Below, piece by piece: positions 11,401 through 22,753 of a stretch of 64,000 bases of DNA (position 1 is its first letter; each line of letters begins with the position of its first letter). Location: contig JAEVLN010000016.1 of the NCBI GenBank assembly GCA_018350325.1, positions 486,193 through 550,192 on the forward strand. Reading direction: 5' to 3'. The position numbers and the translations under genes are program-made. Under the pieces are notes generated by a model that was given only the letters and a program-made list of their open reading frames with translations, made no database searches and was not told the origin of the DNA. Source of the DNA: Globodera rostochiensis. Taxonomy: Eukaryota; Nematoda; Chromadorea; Rhabditida; Heteroderidae.

Positions 11401-14400
11401 CCCCCCCCCCCGGTGCATGCACGTTCAGTTATGTTTAAATTAGAGAGCCCCCCCCCCCGGTGCATGCACGTTCAGTTATGTTTAAATTAGAGAGCCCCCC
11501 CCCCCCCCGGTGCATGCACGTTCAGTTATGTTTAAATTAGAGAGCCCCCCCCCCCGGTGCATGCACGTTCAGTTATGTTTAAATTAGAGAGCCCCCCCCC
11601 GGTGCATGCACGTTCAGTTATGTTTAAATTAGAGAGCCCCCCCCCGGTGCATGCACGTTCAGTTATGTTTAAATTAGAGAGCCCCCCCCCCCGGTGCATG
11701 CACGTTCAGTTATGTTTAAATTAGAGAGCCCCCCCCCCCGGTGCATGCACGTTCAGTTATGTTTAAATTAGAGAACCCCCCCCCCCCGGTGCATGCACGT
11801 TCAGTTATGTTTAAATTAGAGAGCCCCCCCCCCCCCGGTGCATGCACGTTCAGTTATGTTTAAATTAGAGAACCCCCCCCCGGTGCATGCACGTTCAGTT
11901 ATGTTTAAATTAGAGAGCCCCCCCCCCGGTGCATGCACGTTCAGTTATGTTTAAATTAGAGAGCCCCCCCCCCGGTGCATGCACGTTCAGTTATGTTTAA
12001 TTAGAGAGCCCCCCCCCGGTGCATGCACGTTCAGTTATGTTTAAATTAGAGAGCCCCCCCCCGGTGCATGCACGTTCAGTTATGTTTAAATTAGAGAACC
12101 CCCCCCCCCCCGGTGCATGCACGTTCAGTTATGTTTAAATTAGAGAGCCCCCCCCCCCGGTGCATGCACGTTCAGTTATGTTTAAATTAGAGAGCCCCCC
12201 CCCCCGGTGCATGCACGTTCAGTTATGTTTAAATTAGAGAGCCCCCCCCCCCGGTGCATGCACGTTCAGTTATGTTTAAATTAGAGAGCCCCCCCCCCCC
12301 GGTGCATGCACGTTCAGTTATGTTTAAATTAGAGAGCCCCCCCCCGGTGCATGCACGTTCAGTTATGTTTAAATTAGAGAGCCCCCCCCCCCGGTGCATG
12401 CACGTTCAGTTATGTTTAAATTAGAGAGCCCCCCCCCCGGTGCATGCACGTTCAGTTATGTTTAAATTAGAGAGCCCCCCCCCCCGGTGCATGCACGTTC
12501 AGTTATGTTTAAATTAGAGAGCCCCCCCCCCGGTGCATGCACGTTCAGTTATGTTTAAATTAGAGATCGGACACGGGCCGGGCCCGTAACCCGTGTTTTT
12601 TTGACACGGTTTATACGGGCTAAATTTCGTTCAAAATTTGTGAAATTGGTTGCGTCAAAATATTATTTTAAACATTTTTTCGCACAAATTAACATTTGAA
12701 AGGCTTCTAACTTTTTTCAAATTTATTTTTTATAGCTAATACGTAATGAGTTCAATTATTTGGCCAATAGGCTTATTTAACAAGTTGCCTGGCGGAAAAG
12801 CTGAATGTGTTGAATACAAAAATAATAAACAACTTAAGTATGAGTTTGAGAGAAATAATGGAAGCCTTAAATCACTCACTACTCATCTTTTTTCAAAACT
12901 TCATGAAAACTTACAACAAATTGGATGAAAAACAAAAATTGGACATGGCTCAAAGAAAGCTCACAACATTTCTCTCTCATTTCAGTGGTAATTTAACTAT
13001 TGAAAATTTGTTTTTGTGTAAAAATTCATTGTAGGCACTCTTTCGGTTATGGATAAGAAAGTTGTCAATTTTGTGCTGGCAATAAACAGTTCCTTCAAAT
13101 TGATCGACCATCCTACTTATTGTTATATTTGTTGAAAATGTCTAATAAATTTATTGAAGTATACATTTTTAATATTTTATTAATTTTTTATTAACAAAAT
13201 ACTTTGAATTTTCAATATCAGAGCGTGGAAATTTTTTTCTCAAAAAAACCGTTTTTAGCCCGTATGCCCGTGTAGGTCCGCAACCCTTACCCGTGTGTCT
13301 TGAAAATTCCGATCTCTAGTTTAAATCGTTTGAAACAAAAAGCTGAACAGGTCAGTTCTTTGTCGGTCAAAAACAGCTTAACAAAAAGAGTTATAACAAA
13401 TTTGATGCTTATTGCCCAGCCCCCCCCCCCCCCCCCCCGCCAACAATTGTTCTCCTTTGTCCAAACCCGCCGAGGGCGGTCCTTTGCCTCTGGGCAACCC
13501 TTTAAAATGTCCCTGCCCGAAGCTTCACACCTCCAAAACCCGTGCCGAAACCGCTCGCTCGTCCAGTCCTTCATAGAAGAAGTGTTCATTCCACACGGGT
13601 GCCAGAGTGTCCGAGAGAACTTTGCTCTGACGACGACTTCTCTCGCTGAAATGGGTTTGGCGTCGATTTTGTGACAAATTGCAAAAATACCTCCGATCAG
13701 GTAAAAGGAACAGCTTCACATAGGCATTTCGAGAGGCTCCATTCACTCGTGGGAGCAAATCGTAGGCTCTACTCAGTGAGATGATCAGTTCGCGCTTCTG
13801 TCGCAGATAAAGCAGCGCCAACTCCATCCGACCGCCACACATTTCTCGGGGATCGACGGAAACGCCAGAAGTTCCAGAAAGCAGTGGAGGCCGAACGGTG
13901 GCCATCGGATCGACGACTGGAAAGTTCCAGACTAAGACCGTCGATCTTTGTCCATAAACCTGACTGAGACTTACAGAAACCGCTTAAGCTTCCGCCTTGG
14001 TGCAGCACAAGTGGGGACGGCGCCCTCTGGGAATAGCGCTGTTGCTGGCCGAAAGGGGAAGCGGCGGCGATCAGCGACTGGGAATGGGGAAGAGATGGGC
14101 CTGAAGGGGCAAAAGTGAACAAAAGGCAACCCAAACTCGACCGTATTGCTCGTGAAGCCGACGGAGGTTCAGAAAGTCGTCGTCCCCGCCGGTCAGAGAC
14201 CGGGACACGATTAGCTCAAGCCGAGAATCGCCTTTGGTGGACTGGACAATGTTGTACACAGTCTGGAAGAGAGGAAAGATTAATCACAAAATAGACATGA
14301 CATCAAATGCCTCAGGTGTCACGTTTTGCAGAGAATGTCCGTTCCACTCCAGCACTTCGTCCCCCGTCCTCAGCTGCCCCATCGAATCCGCCACCGACCC

Positions 14401-17400
14401 AGGCCGCACCCGAGACACAAACGCCGCGAGTCGACCCGACGCCGGATTGCGGCCGCCCACGACTTTTATGCCGAAATCCAACGCACTGTTGATGGGGGCG
14501 GAGGAGGAGCAGGGGCTGGAAAGTGAACTCAGCCTGTGCAGCACCAAGTGGCCGATCAGATGCCGTTGGTCCGTGGAAGGTTGCCAAGAAACGGCAGGAT
14601 TCTGAAAGACGTGAAAGAAATGAGAAGAAAAAAGGAAGAGAACGAAAGCATGCTAAAGCAGACTGAAGAACCAGCTTTTCATATCTTACGTACTTTTCAT
14701 ACCTTAGTCTTGACATTTTTTTAAACATTTATATGGACCACTATTTAAGCATTCATGCGGCTTGCGACTCAACACATATGTCCAGCAAACGCAGTGCTTA
14801 AGCTCAGCTCATAGTCAGGGATGGAGTGTTCGCCGATCTTTGGACTTCCCCACCGAAGTTGTCTCCCCTAAAACTCGACCACCGAAATATTCCTTCCCGA
14901 TAAGAAATAATTATTATGCCATTTCCGTAAATAACTCGCTCTCCTTTTTCGGCACTCCGGCTTTACATGCTTATCTCGAGAGAAAATAACTCTTGGCTCG
15001 TCTCTCCCATTTTTGTCTCCTATTTAAAGGCACCCTGCCCACTCACACTCACAAATCAGATCACTTACCTACTCCCCACCCCTCTCTTACCTAACCCTTC
15101 CCCAATCCGGTACACGGACAATGCAAGGGATCATCTTCTGACTGGTCAACACCTTAACTCGGGTTATTGCCCGGTTTTTTCTTAAGGATTCTTAACCCTG
15201 CCTCGTAGCAGGGTTAACCATTTATTTTCGATAAAGTAATGGTAAAATTAAATTAATTAATTTTTAAATACTTAATAGAAGTCTCGGATTATTTTTTTTG
15301 TTATGAATTAGTTTATTTAAGTTACTGAATAAAAATTGCTCGGTTGTTAAATACGCAAAAAAAAAAATTCCAGGAAAAAGTGGGGCCGAAACGACGGGAC
15401 CAAAAGGTGCCGTGTTATGGATGAGAAAAGAGAGAGAGCGAATGATCGGCCTTAGATCAGCCAACCGACAACGCAATTGCCCCTCTCCCTCTCTTCTCCC
15501 TTTTCCTCTAACGGCCTGTCTCCACCCTTCCCGTTATGTTTCGTGCTCCTCCCCCAAACAGTTGTTGTGGGCCAAATCCCTCCCCATTGTTCGTTTATAA
15601 GATTGGATCTTTTTGTGATCGGGGTCAGTCTGTCAGTCCGTTCTTTTCCCTTCCAATTGGTGAAACAATAAAGTCGGCCAAAGTTCTGCATTAAGCTAAG
15701 TTAAAATGAGGGAGGACTGCCGCCTCCTCCGGAGGGCTGAAAAGCTCTTCGGAGGATGGCCCAACAGTCCAAGCGCCTCAACCCTATTATGCCGAAACGT
15801 CCCCAACCCGTAAGAACAGACCGAAAGGTAATTCCTGATACGACTTGCTAATGCGTTATTCGTCGTTGATGTTTTGTTATTGCCGAGCGGGACAACAACA
15901 GCCCCTCGAGCGCCGGCAGCAGAAAGCATTGGAAAGTCCAGCGAGTGATGTTGGAAGTGACGAAAAAACGGGGCGGAACCTGAATGTATAACTCAAAGTA
16001 ATTCAAACGAAATTATGGTTTTTGGGGAAGACCGGATTGTGAAATATGCATAATTTAGACTTAAAAAGCGGCCCGTGGTTTTGGGTGAATTTGAGTTTGG
16101 AAGTTATAATGCAAGTTTCCGTATTTTTAAGTTGAAGTGTCCCGCCGCCTCCGTCTTTTTGGGCGGGGCGCAAAAGTTGGTTGACTCTGTGAGGAGTGCT
16201 CTAATCCAACAAGGTTGCGGTCGTTGTTCCTCGAAAAGCAAAGAAAACAAATGGACGGGTGAGGAAAAGAGTCGTAATTGGCTTTGGGTGCCGTCCTTTT
16301 CTCCAATTTTTTTTTTGTCGTCGATGGCACTGTGAGAAATGAGCCGCAGATGGTCTCTACCCTTCCGCCGGAGGAACGGACGAATGAGTGAGGAGAAGGC
16401 AATAAAGGCGGGGTAGGGGGGGGGAGACCAACTTGGGGGGGGGGGGGGACACACCTTGGGGGGGGGGGGACACACCTTGGGGGGGGGGGACCCAACTTGG
16501 GGGGGGGACCCACCTTGGGGGGGGGACCCAACTTGGGGGGGGGGGGCCCAACTTGGGGGGGGGACCCAACTTGGGGGGGGGGGACCCACCTTGGGGGGGG
16601 ACCCAACTTGGGGGGGGGGACCCACCTTGGGGGGGGGGACCCAACTTGGGGGGGGGGGCCCAACTTGGGGGGGGGGACCCAACTTGGGGGGGGGGGGGAC
16701 CCACCTTGGGGGGGGGGCCCAACTTGGGGGGGGGGCCCAACTTGGGGGGGGGGCCCAACTTGGGGGGGGGGCCCAACTTGGGGGGGGGAGCCAACTTGGG
16801 GCGGGGGACCCACCTTGGGGGGGAGCCAACTTGGGGCGGGGGACCCACCTTGGGGGGGCGCCAACTTGGGGGGGGGCCACCTTGGGGGGGGGCCCACCTT
16901 GGGGGGGGGGGGGGGACCCAACTTGGGGGGAACCAACTTGGGGGGGGGCCACCTTGGTGGGGGGGCCCACCTTGGGGGGGGGCCACCTTGGGGGGGAGCC
17001 AACTTGGGGGGGAGCCAACTTGGGGCGGGGGACCCACCTTGGGGGGGGGGGCGCCAACTTGGGGGGGGGGGGGGGGACCCACCTTGGGGAGGGGGACCCA
17101 ACTTGGGGGGTGGGGGACCCACCTTGGGGGGGGCCAACTTGGGGGGGGGACCCGGGGGACCCAACTTGGGGGGGGGGACCCACCTTGGGGAGGCCAACTT
17201 GGGGGGGGGCCCAACTTGGGGGGGGCACCTTATGGGGGGACCCACCTTTGGGGGGGCCAACTTGGGGGGGGGGGACCCACCTTGGGGAGGGGGACCCAAC
17301 TTGGGGGGGACCCAACTTGGGGGGGGGGGACCCAACTTGGGGGGGGACCCAACTTGAGGGGGGGACCCAACTTGAGGGGGGGACCCAACTTGGGGGGGGG

Positions 17401-20400
17401 GGGACCCAACTTGGGGGGGGGCACCTTAGAGGGGGACCCACCTTGGGGGGGGGACCCAACTTGGGGGGGGGGGGGGACCCACCTTGGGGAGGCCAACTTG
17501 GGGGGGGGCCCAACTTGGGGGGGCACCTTATGGGGGGACCCACCTTTGGGGGGGGGCCAACTTGGGGGGGGGGCCCAACTTGGGGGGGCACCTTATGGGG
17601 GGACCCACCTTTGGGGGGGCCAACTTGGGGGGGGGGGGAATGGCAGCCTTTTCACCTACTTAATTCACTCACCCCCTCTTAAGGCTTGCCGTGCACTCGG
17701 ATGCGCCTTGTCGTAAATGTATCGGAGCAGCTCTGAAAGTAATGAGCGTGGGTTTAGCCAATGGATGGACTTTGACCCGTAGACTCCCCGACCTTTTTCC
17801 GAAAAATCTTTCTCCCGCCCGCCAATATCCTGAGTTTTGCTCTGCTGCAGTGCCGGAACGTTTGGCGAAGGCGAAGACTGATTCTTTTGCATTTGTTGCA
17901 GAGGCTTCGGTTTGGGAGAGCTAAGTTCGTCGTCAGATGAGGAACAGTTCGGCGGTTGTTGCGGTCGGCTCGCCTTTGTCCTTCGCCGCATCGGTGAGGA
18001 CACTTCGCCGGACGATACGACGACGACGGCTTGTCGATTAAACGACGGACCGGTAGAAGATGGCTGGAGAACGGCTGGCGTGGAGACGACCGCACATTGC
18101 GGGGGGAAACCTGGCGGGGGAGGGAAGATGGGAAACTGACAGAGCCCCTAGTGCCAAGGACTCTCGTCCGGGCAATTGCCCCCGGGGACAGGAACGGCTA
18201 ATTGAAAGCACAATTCATTTAGAGGAATGCCATCGAAATTCTTTAGTCGACGTTGAGACTGTGCCCCCCCCCCCCCATAATCACCCCAATGTGCCACTGT
18301 GCCTTGGAAAGCATCCAACAACCTGTGGCGGATGCCCGCGGGGAATGTTCTTCTTCCCCAGGGCGCTGTCTGCCTGATAAGCAGCCTCTTAAGGCTGTTG
18401 ATGCCATCGAACTCCTCACAGCACCTGCCGTTGATGGACGCTGTTGTTGTTGCTGTTTCCGAAATTGTTGCTGTCCTTCGTGAAAGGTGTTTTGTTGGTA
18501 GTGCAAATGACTTAATAAAAAAACAAATGGAATTTAGACAAAACTAAATTTGTTGTTATTTTATGGTTATAAAAATTATTCATTTGACGTTTCTTCGTTT
18601 TACATAAAAATAATGTGCCTAATAAACCCTTAAAGAACTTTTCTAAATGTGAAGGAAATTGTAGCCCAAGCCGTCATTCGTACCGGTCGTCCATTTGTTG
18701 CTGGATTTCCGATTGCTGCCTTCCGTCCGTGTTCATCTTCTGCTGCTGCTGTTCCCTCTCCAGCCCCTCCCCCGTCTTTGGCCTCTGTCTTTGCTTCTGC
18801 TGCTGTTCGCTGCTTCTGTTTTGTCCATTGGGTTGATTTGGCTGTTCAGGGTAAAGAGCGGTGGGCACTTGGCGATGATATTGACGGTGGCTGTTGGGGG
18901 CCGAGGGGGAACTTGGACTTGAGACCGTTGTTGGGACAGTCGTTGATGCTCTCTCCCCGTTCATCAGGTGCCCACCGCCCGTCGACGACGGTTGGTGGTG
19001 GTGGTCTTGCTGACAAATAATAATGCATGAACACGGTCCATTGACCACCGTTCCCACCTCCATGGAGCTCTGTCTGTGCAGAGTTGTCTGTCTCCTCGGC
19101 TGTCCCCCTCCCGCCGTCGTCGCCACGCTCTGTCGTCTCGGCGGGTGCTCGCCGTCGTAACCTCCGACCGGTGACTTCTGTGAATGCTGGCGACTGATCG
19201 GCGCGGAGGAACCACCGCATGGCGACGGCGTTGACGCCGTTCTGTCCAAGTCTCTAATGAGTCAGTTGCTTTGAATTTCTTACAATTGTTTTTCCGCCTG
19301 CTGGAACCATTTTCCCGTTCTGGCCAAAATCTGTTGTCTCTTTTGGCACAGCGAACACGCCCAAATACTCTGAAAAGTCAAATAAATTTGATAAATGCTG
19401 AAAAAACTTTGTTGGCTCTTTAATTACTTTGTTTTTGCTTGGCGTTCTTCCACCACAGCGCGCACACGAACGAAGCTGGCAATAAATGCATTTGTGTCCA
19501 ATTCCATCAGCAAATTTGGTCTTCTGAAATGCGAAAGAAACAAATAATCAGGGAGTTAATGTCCATCACCTGACAAATCTGGCAGATGGCATCGTCCTGT
19601 GTGCCACTGAAATGACTCAATTAACCGACCCGTCCATTGATCCAACCATCGACAAAACTTACACTAGCCGCTGCGCAATTTCCTAAAGACGAAGAGGTAA
19701 GATATAAAACTACAGTTCAGCAGTGAATTGTTTACCTTCCGTTCTTGGATCTGCCGTTCGATGTCCCACAGTTCCCGATCGCCCTTTTGCACTATCTGCG
19801 AATGGTCATCCAACTCAGCAGTTCCCCCCCCCCCCTATCAGAAGATGCAGCGGCGGTTAGCTTTCGGCCATCCCAACCGACTCGACCTCTGACCCTCCCC
19901 CCCCCCCCTTAGAGGGCTTTCGGCCATCCCAACCGACTCGACCTCTGACCCTCCCCCCCCCTTAGAGGGCTTTCGGCCATCCCAACCGACTCGACCTCTG
20001 ACCCTCCCCCCCCCCCCCCTTAGAGGGCTTTCGGCCATCCCAACCGACTCGACCTCTGACCCTCCCCCCCCCCCCCTTAGAGGGCTTTCGGCCATCCCAA
20101 CCGACTCGACCTCTGACCCTCCCCCCCCCCCCCTTAGAGGGCTTTCGGCCATCCCAACCGACTCGACCTCTGACCCTCCCCCCCCCCCCTTAGAGGGCTT
20201 TCGGCCATCCCAACCGACTCGACCTCTGACCCTCCCCCCCCCCCCCCCCCCCTTAGAGGGCTTTCGGCCATCCCAACCGACTCGACCTCTGACCCTCCCC
20301 CCCCCCTTAGAGGGCTTTCGGCCATCCCAACCGACCCCTCCCCCCCCCCCCCCCTTAGAGGGCTTTCGGCCATCCCAACCGACCCCTCCCCCCCCCCCCC

Positions 20401-21244
20401 CCCCTTAGAGGGCTTTCGGCCATCCCAACCGACCCCTCCCCCCCCCCCCTTAGAGGGCTTTCGGGCATCCCAACCGACTCGACCTCTGACCCTCCCCCCC
20501 CCTTAGAGGGCTTTCGGCCATCCCAACCGACCCCTCCCCCCCCCCCCCCTTAGAGGGCTTTCGGGCATCCCAACCGACTCGACCTCTGACCCTCCCCCCC
20601 CCCCTTAGAGGGCTTTCGGCCATCCCAACTGACTCGACCTCTGACCCTCCCCCCCCCCCCCTTAGAGGGCTTTCGGCCATCCCAACCGACCCCTCCCCCC
20701 CCCCCCCCCTTAGAGGGCTTTCGGCCATCCCAACCGAACACGGCCCGAGTTTTTTGGAGCCGCTGCATCTCTGACAAATGAGTCCCTCCCACCTCCTCCT
20801 CCTGCTGCTCCTCCGCCTTCTGTCTTTGCACGACTTGGAGGATTATCTGCCGCTCCTCCTTAAATTCAATGAACGCTCATTTGTCAGTTTATGTAAGATA
20901 ATGAGGCATTCAATTTGTTATTGCCGAAACAAATTATTTTGCAACATTCCAAAAGAAGCAAAAAAAATCACAAAACAATTACAATTTGGCAAAGACTTTT
21001 TGTAATCCTCTAAACAAAAAATGGTTTTTGAGCTAATTATTATGTACTAATAATCAACCAAAACAAAATAAGATCTTGAATCAATAATAATAAAAGAATT
21101 GGGACAAAATCAATCCTGTTTCTAAAATTGGTTTGAGCCTGTTATTGGTGATCGGTGATAAGGTTTTACTTGGGTCAGATGTGACAGGTCCGGCATTCCG
21201 TCGGGGCCGATTTCACCGCCATCGGAAGGGCCTGGAAGTGCCAT
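8443..21244 (-). CDS. unc-10: RIM / UNC-10 active-zone protein
   Basis: Complete spliced gene for the presynaptic scaffold that binds Rab3 and primes vesicles. Start ATG at 21244 (MALPGPSDGG, then MPDLSHLTQ). Next come FKEERQIILQVVQRQKAEE (about 20870-20810) and LDDHSQIVQKGDRELWDIER (about 19825-19740), the Rab-binding helices. The zinc finger follows as four CxxC pairs: CQIC, CIYC, CARC, CSLC (about 19600-19330). A Q/S/T-rich linker spans 19250-17690. The PDZ domain has FGIKVVGGR and RTGDEVLEWNGHSLQ (14480-14340) and ends VELIV-like SRSLTGGDDDF (about 14200). C2A starts LIISLSRAYDLLPR (13800), passes APVWNEHFFYEGL and resumes across a 2.9-kb intron at TLWDFDPYESHSFLGETLIE (10655-10590). A linker with DRKKSLMTRLIPGR follows, then C2B with MVVDVMQARGL, ADYGRIERKSFLGVAQI and GWFKLFQSS, stop at 8443. 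Introns hold arrays at 10695-12560, 16418-17636 and 19825-20738. Confidence 0.92.
10695..12560. repeat. Poly-C minisatellite, about 40 copies, inside the C2A-splitting intron of RIM
   Basis: Each unit is a constant core (GGTGCATGCACGTTCAGTTA then TGTTTAAATTAGAGAG) plus a C-tract that varies from about 7 to 18. Variants are few: GAGAAC for GAGAGC in several copies and one missing A near 12000. The core contains the perfect palindrome GTGCATGCAC. The last copy runs directly into the hAT-like element at 12561. In the RIM pre-mRNA the tracts are poly-G. Confidence 0.96.
12561..13318. mobile_element. hAT-like element with 8-bp target duplication and transposase N-terminal relic
   Basis: Termini are TAGAGATCGGA and TCCGATCTCTA in inverse orientation. 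The flanking duplication GTTTAAAT is perfect (12553-12560 and 13319-13326). Inside, a plus-strand frame near 12746-12928 reads KLPGGKAECVEY and later GSLKSLTTHLFSK, resembling the BED-type zinc finger at the start of hAT transposases, with the second cysteine replaced. An overlapping frame to about 13030 gives more of it, so a frameshift is present. The catalytic part is absent. It is a dead, 758-bp derivative inside the RIM intron. Confidence 0.85.
13420..13440. repeat. Poly-C tract in RIM intron
   Basis: A run of about 18-19 C just beyond the C2A exon on the intron side. It shows the same homopolymer tendency as the nearby arrays. Confidence 0.9.
14730..16415. other. Large RIM intron, no exon recognised with confidence
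   Basis: Lies between the PDZ exons and the linker exon at about 17690-18003. A minus-strand open frame at 15696-15929 could be an exon but has no recognisable homology. A hairpin with arms CTTAACCCTGC/GCAGGGTTAA is seen at about 15190-15222. Otherwise nothing is supported. Confidence 0.5.
16418..17636. repeat. G-rich minisatellite (GGGGGGGACCCAACTTGG) in RIM intron
   Basis: About 55-60 copies of an 18-24-bp unit with a G-tract of 6 to 17 followed by ACCCAACTTGG, ACCCACCTTGG, CCAACTTGG or CACCTTATGG. Several blocks recur as higher-order units near the right end, for example the word GGCACCTTATGGGGGGACCC at about 17225, 17520 and 17587. All plus frames stay open by composition. It is C-rich in the RIM transcript, opposite to the other two RIM arrays. 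Confidence 0.94.
19825..20738. repeat. Poly-C minisatellite, about 17 copies, in RIM intron
   Basis: The unit is CTTAGAGGGCTTTCGGCCAT then CCCAACCGAC and either a long tail (TCGACCTCTGACCCTCC) or a short tail (CCCTCC), then 8-20 C. Long and short unit types are interspersed, with GGGCAT for GGCCAT in a few copies. It fills the intron between the exons encoding the two Rab-binding helices. Confidence 0.95.
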
Positions 21245-22309
21245 TGGAAACGGATTTGTTAACGTTTTTTGAAGGAGCAATTTTTAACGAATGAGAATTG
21301 GCATGGACAAATACGCAATTCGGGAAGCATTAAAATGTCAAGCTAAAATAGGCATTTATTACGGTTAAGAGAGGTTAGGGAGGTTGGCATGATGGCAACC
21401 CAAAAACAAATTATGCCAGAAATTGTCTAATTAATACAGGTGGTTGCATAATTACTTTGATGAGATGGACGGATTAAATTTTTTGGGGATGGATTAAAAG
21501 TTAATTAAAATCAAATGTGGCTCGAGCATGATGGCATGTCGTCGTCGTCGTTGTTGTTGTTGTTCATGGCGGGGAAGGGGAAGAAGCTGGGGGAACCATT
21601 GGCTGGACGGCATGTCCCCAGGGGCAAAGGAAACGCAGGGATGAATAGAATAGGGAGGAGGGGAGGGGGGGGGGGGAATCGATCGAACGAATTTTAAGGA
21701 AAACGATGGATGGGGGGGAGAGGGAGGGGGGGGGGGCTAATGGAATGAACGGACGGCTGAGTGGGAGGGGGCTTCGCAGGGCTCACGCCCAACGAGCATC
21801 GCAAAATTAGCGGGAGGAGGAGAGCGAGGCGGCTGCCAACGGCATGGGCGCTAAGAAAGAGACAGAACTCTTGCCGCCAGCGGCGCCACTCATTCCCGAA
21901 GTAGTTGCCCCAACCCCTAGGCCTAGTCTCTTTCTCGTCCTTCACATCAGCATATCGATTTTTGCCGTGCCAATTCCTTCCGTACGCCCGCGGGGAAGGA
22001 AGCGGCAAAAGGGACAAAATTTAACAATAGCAGCATTGTCATTTGTTCTTCCACTTTCACAAAGGTAAACAGAGACAGAGCTTTCAGAGAGAAGGGAAAT
22101 GGCTCTGAACCAGGGATGTCGATATCATCTCCTCAAAATACGATACACGATATACGATATTTACGATACACCAAAATACGATACGATTTTTTTACGATAC
22201 ACGATATGGCCAAAAATTACGATATTTACGATTACGATACGATTTTTTTTTTTTGGTAGAAATTTCCAGTTTTTTTTATTTTAATTCTTAAAAATTCATT
22301 ATATTTTTT
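21245..22309. other. Upstream of RIM, no gene recognised
   Basis: Presumed 5' flank of the RIM gene. It contains G-tracts at about 21665-21677 and 21727-21736 and, at 22110-22250, many copies of ACGATA after AGGGATGTCGATATC, which looks like one end of a hAT-type element; I do not find its partner. A minus-strand frame at 21694-22017 has no recognisable features. Confidence 0.5.
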
Positions 22310-22720
22310 TGGAGTCCCGGAAAATCGGTCACCGGAAAATTGGTCACCGAGGATTTTCGGAAAATTGGTCACCAGGATTTTTCGAGTTTTTCGTTCTAAC
22401 TTTTTCAAACAACTTAAAAAGCTTAGCTTTCTTTTGCTTTGTTACTCAACTCGAAGAATTCTTTTGATTGATACTAATTGCAACTAATTAGGCTTAGTAT
22501 AAACAAAGTTAGCGCAAAGGGGGCGAGTTTTCTTGAGAACTATTTTTCAGACTTGACTGCATTTAGTTTGAAGAAGCTTTTTTCAAATGAAAGCTAAGCT
22601 TTTAGAGTTGTTTGAAAAAAGGTAGAACGAAAAACTCGAAAAATCTCGGTGACCAATTTTCGGTGACCAATTTTCCGAAAATCCTCGGTGACCAATTTTC
22701 GGTGACCGATTTTCCTTTCA
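22310..22720. repeat. Foldback element with GGTCACCGGAAAATT termini
   Basis: The left arm has repeated GGAAAATTGGTCACC (22318-22375) and then TTTTTCGAGTTTTTCGTTCT. The right arm (about 22590-22714) is the inverse and ends GGTGACCGATTTTCC. The arms enclose an AT-rich loop. Terminal words resemble those of the element at 51646-52236. No clear target duplication. Confidence 0.75.
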
Positions 22721-22753
22721 CCATTTTTTTGAGTATTCTGCTTTACTTCTGGG

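Noticed and set aside
10695..12560. CRISPR-like appearance (constant 36-bp core, variable interval)
   Set aside because: The intervals are only C-tracts of differing length, the host is a eukaryote, and the array is in an intron.
15696..15929. Possible extra RIM exon (minus)
   Set aside because: No similarity to RIM linkers that I can recognise and no clear splice-site evidence, so not included.
16104..17716. Frames of 285-495 codons with PPKLGPP or GGTQLGGG repeats
   Set aside because: Open by composition in several frames of a G-rich minisatellite within a RIM intron.
19838..20728. Minus-strand frames with repeated GMAESPLRGGG
   Set aside because: Translation of the intronic 17-copy array; the flanking RIM exons are in other frames.
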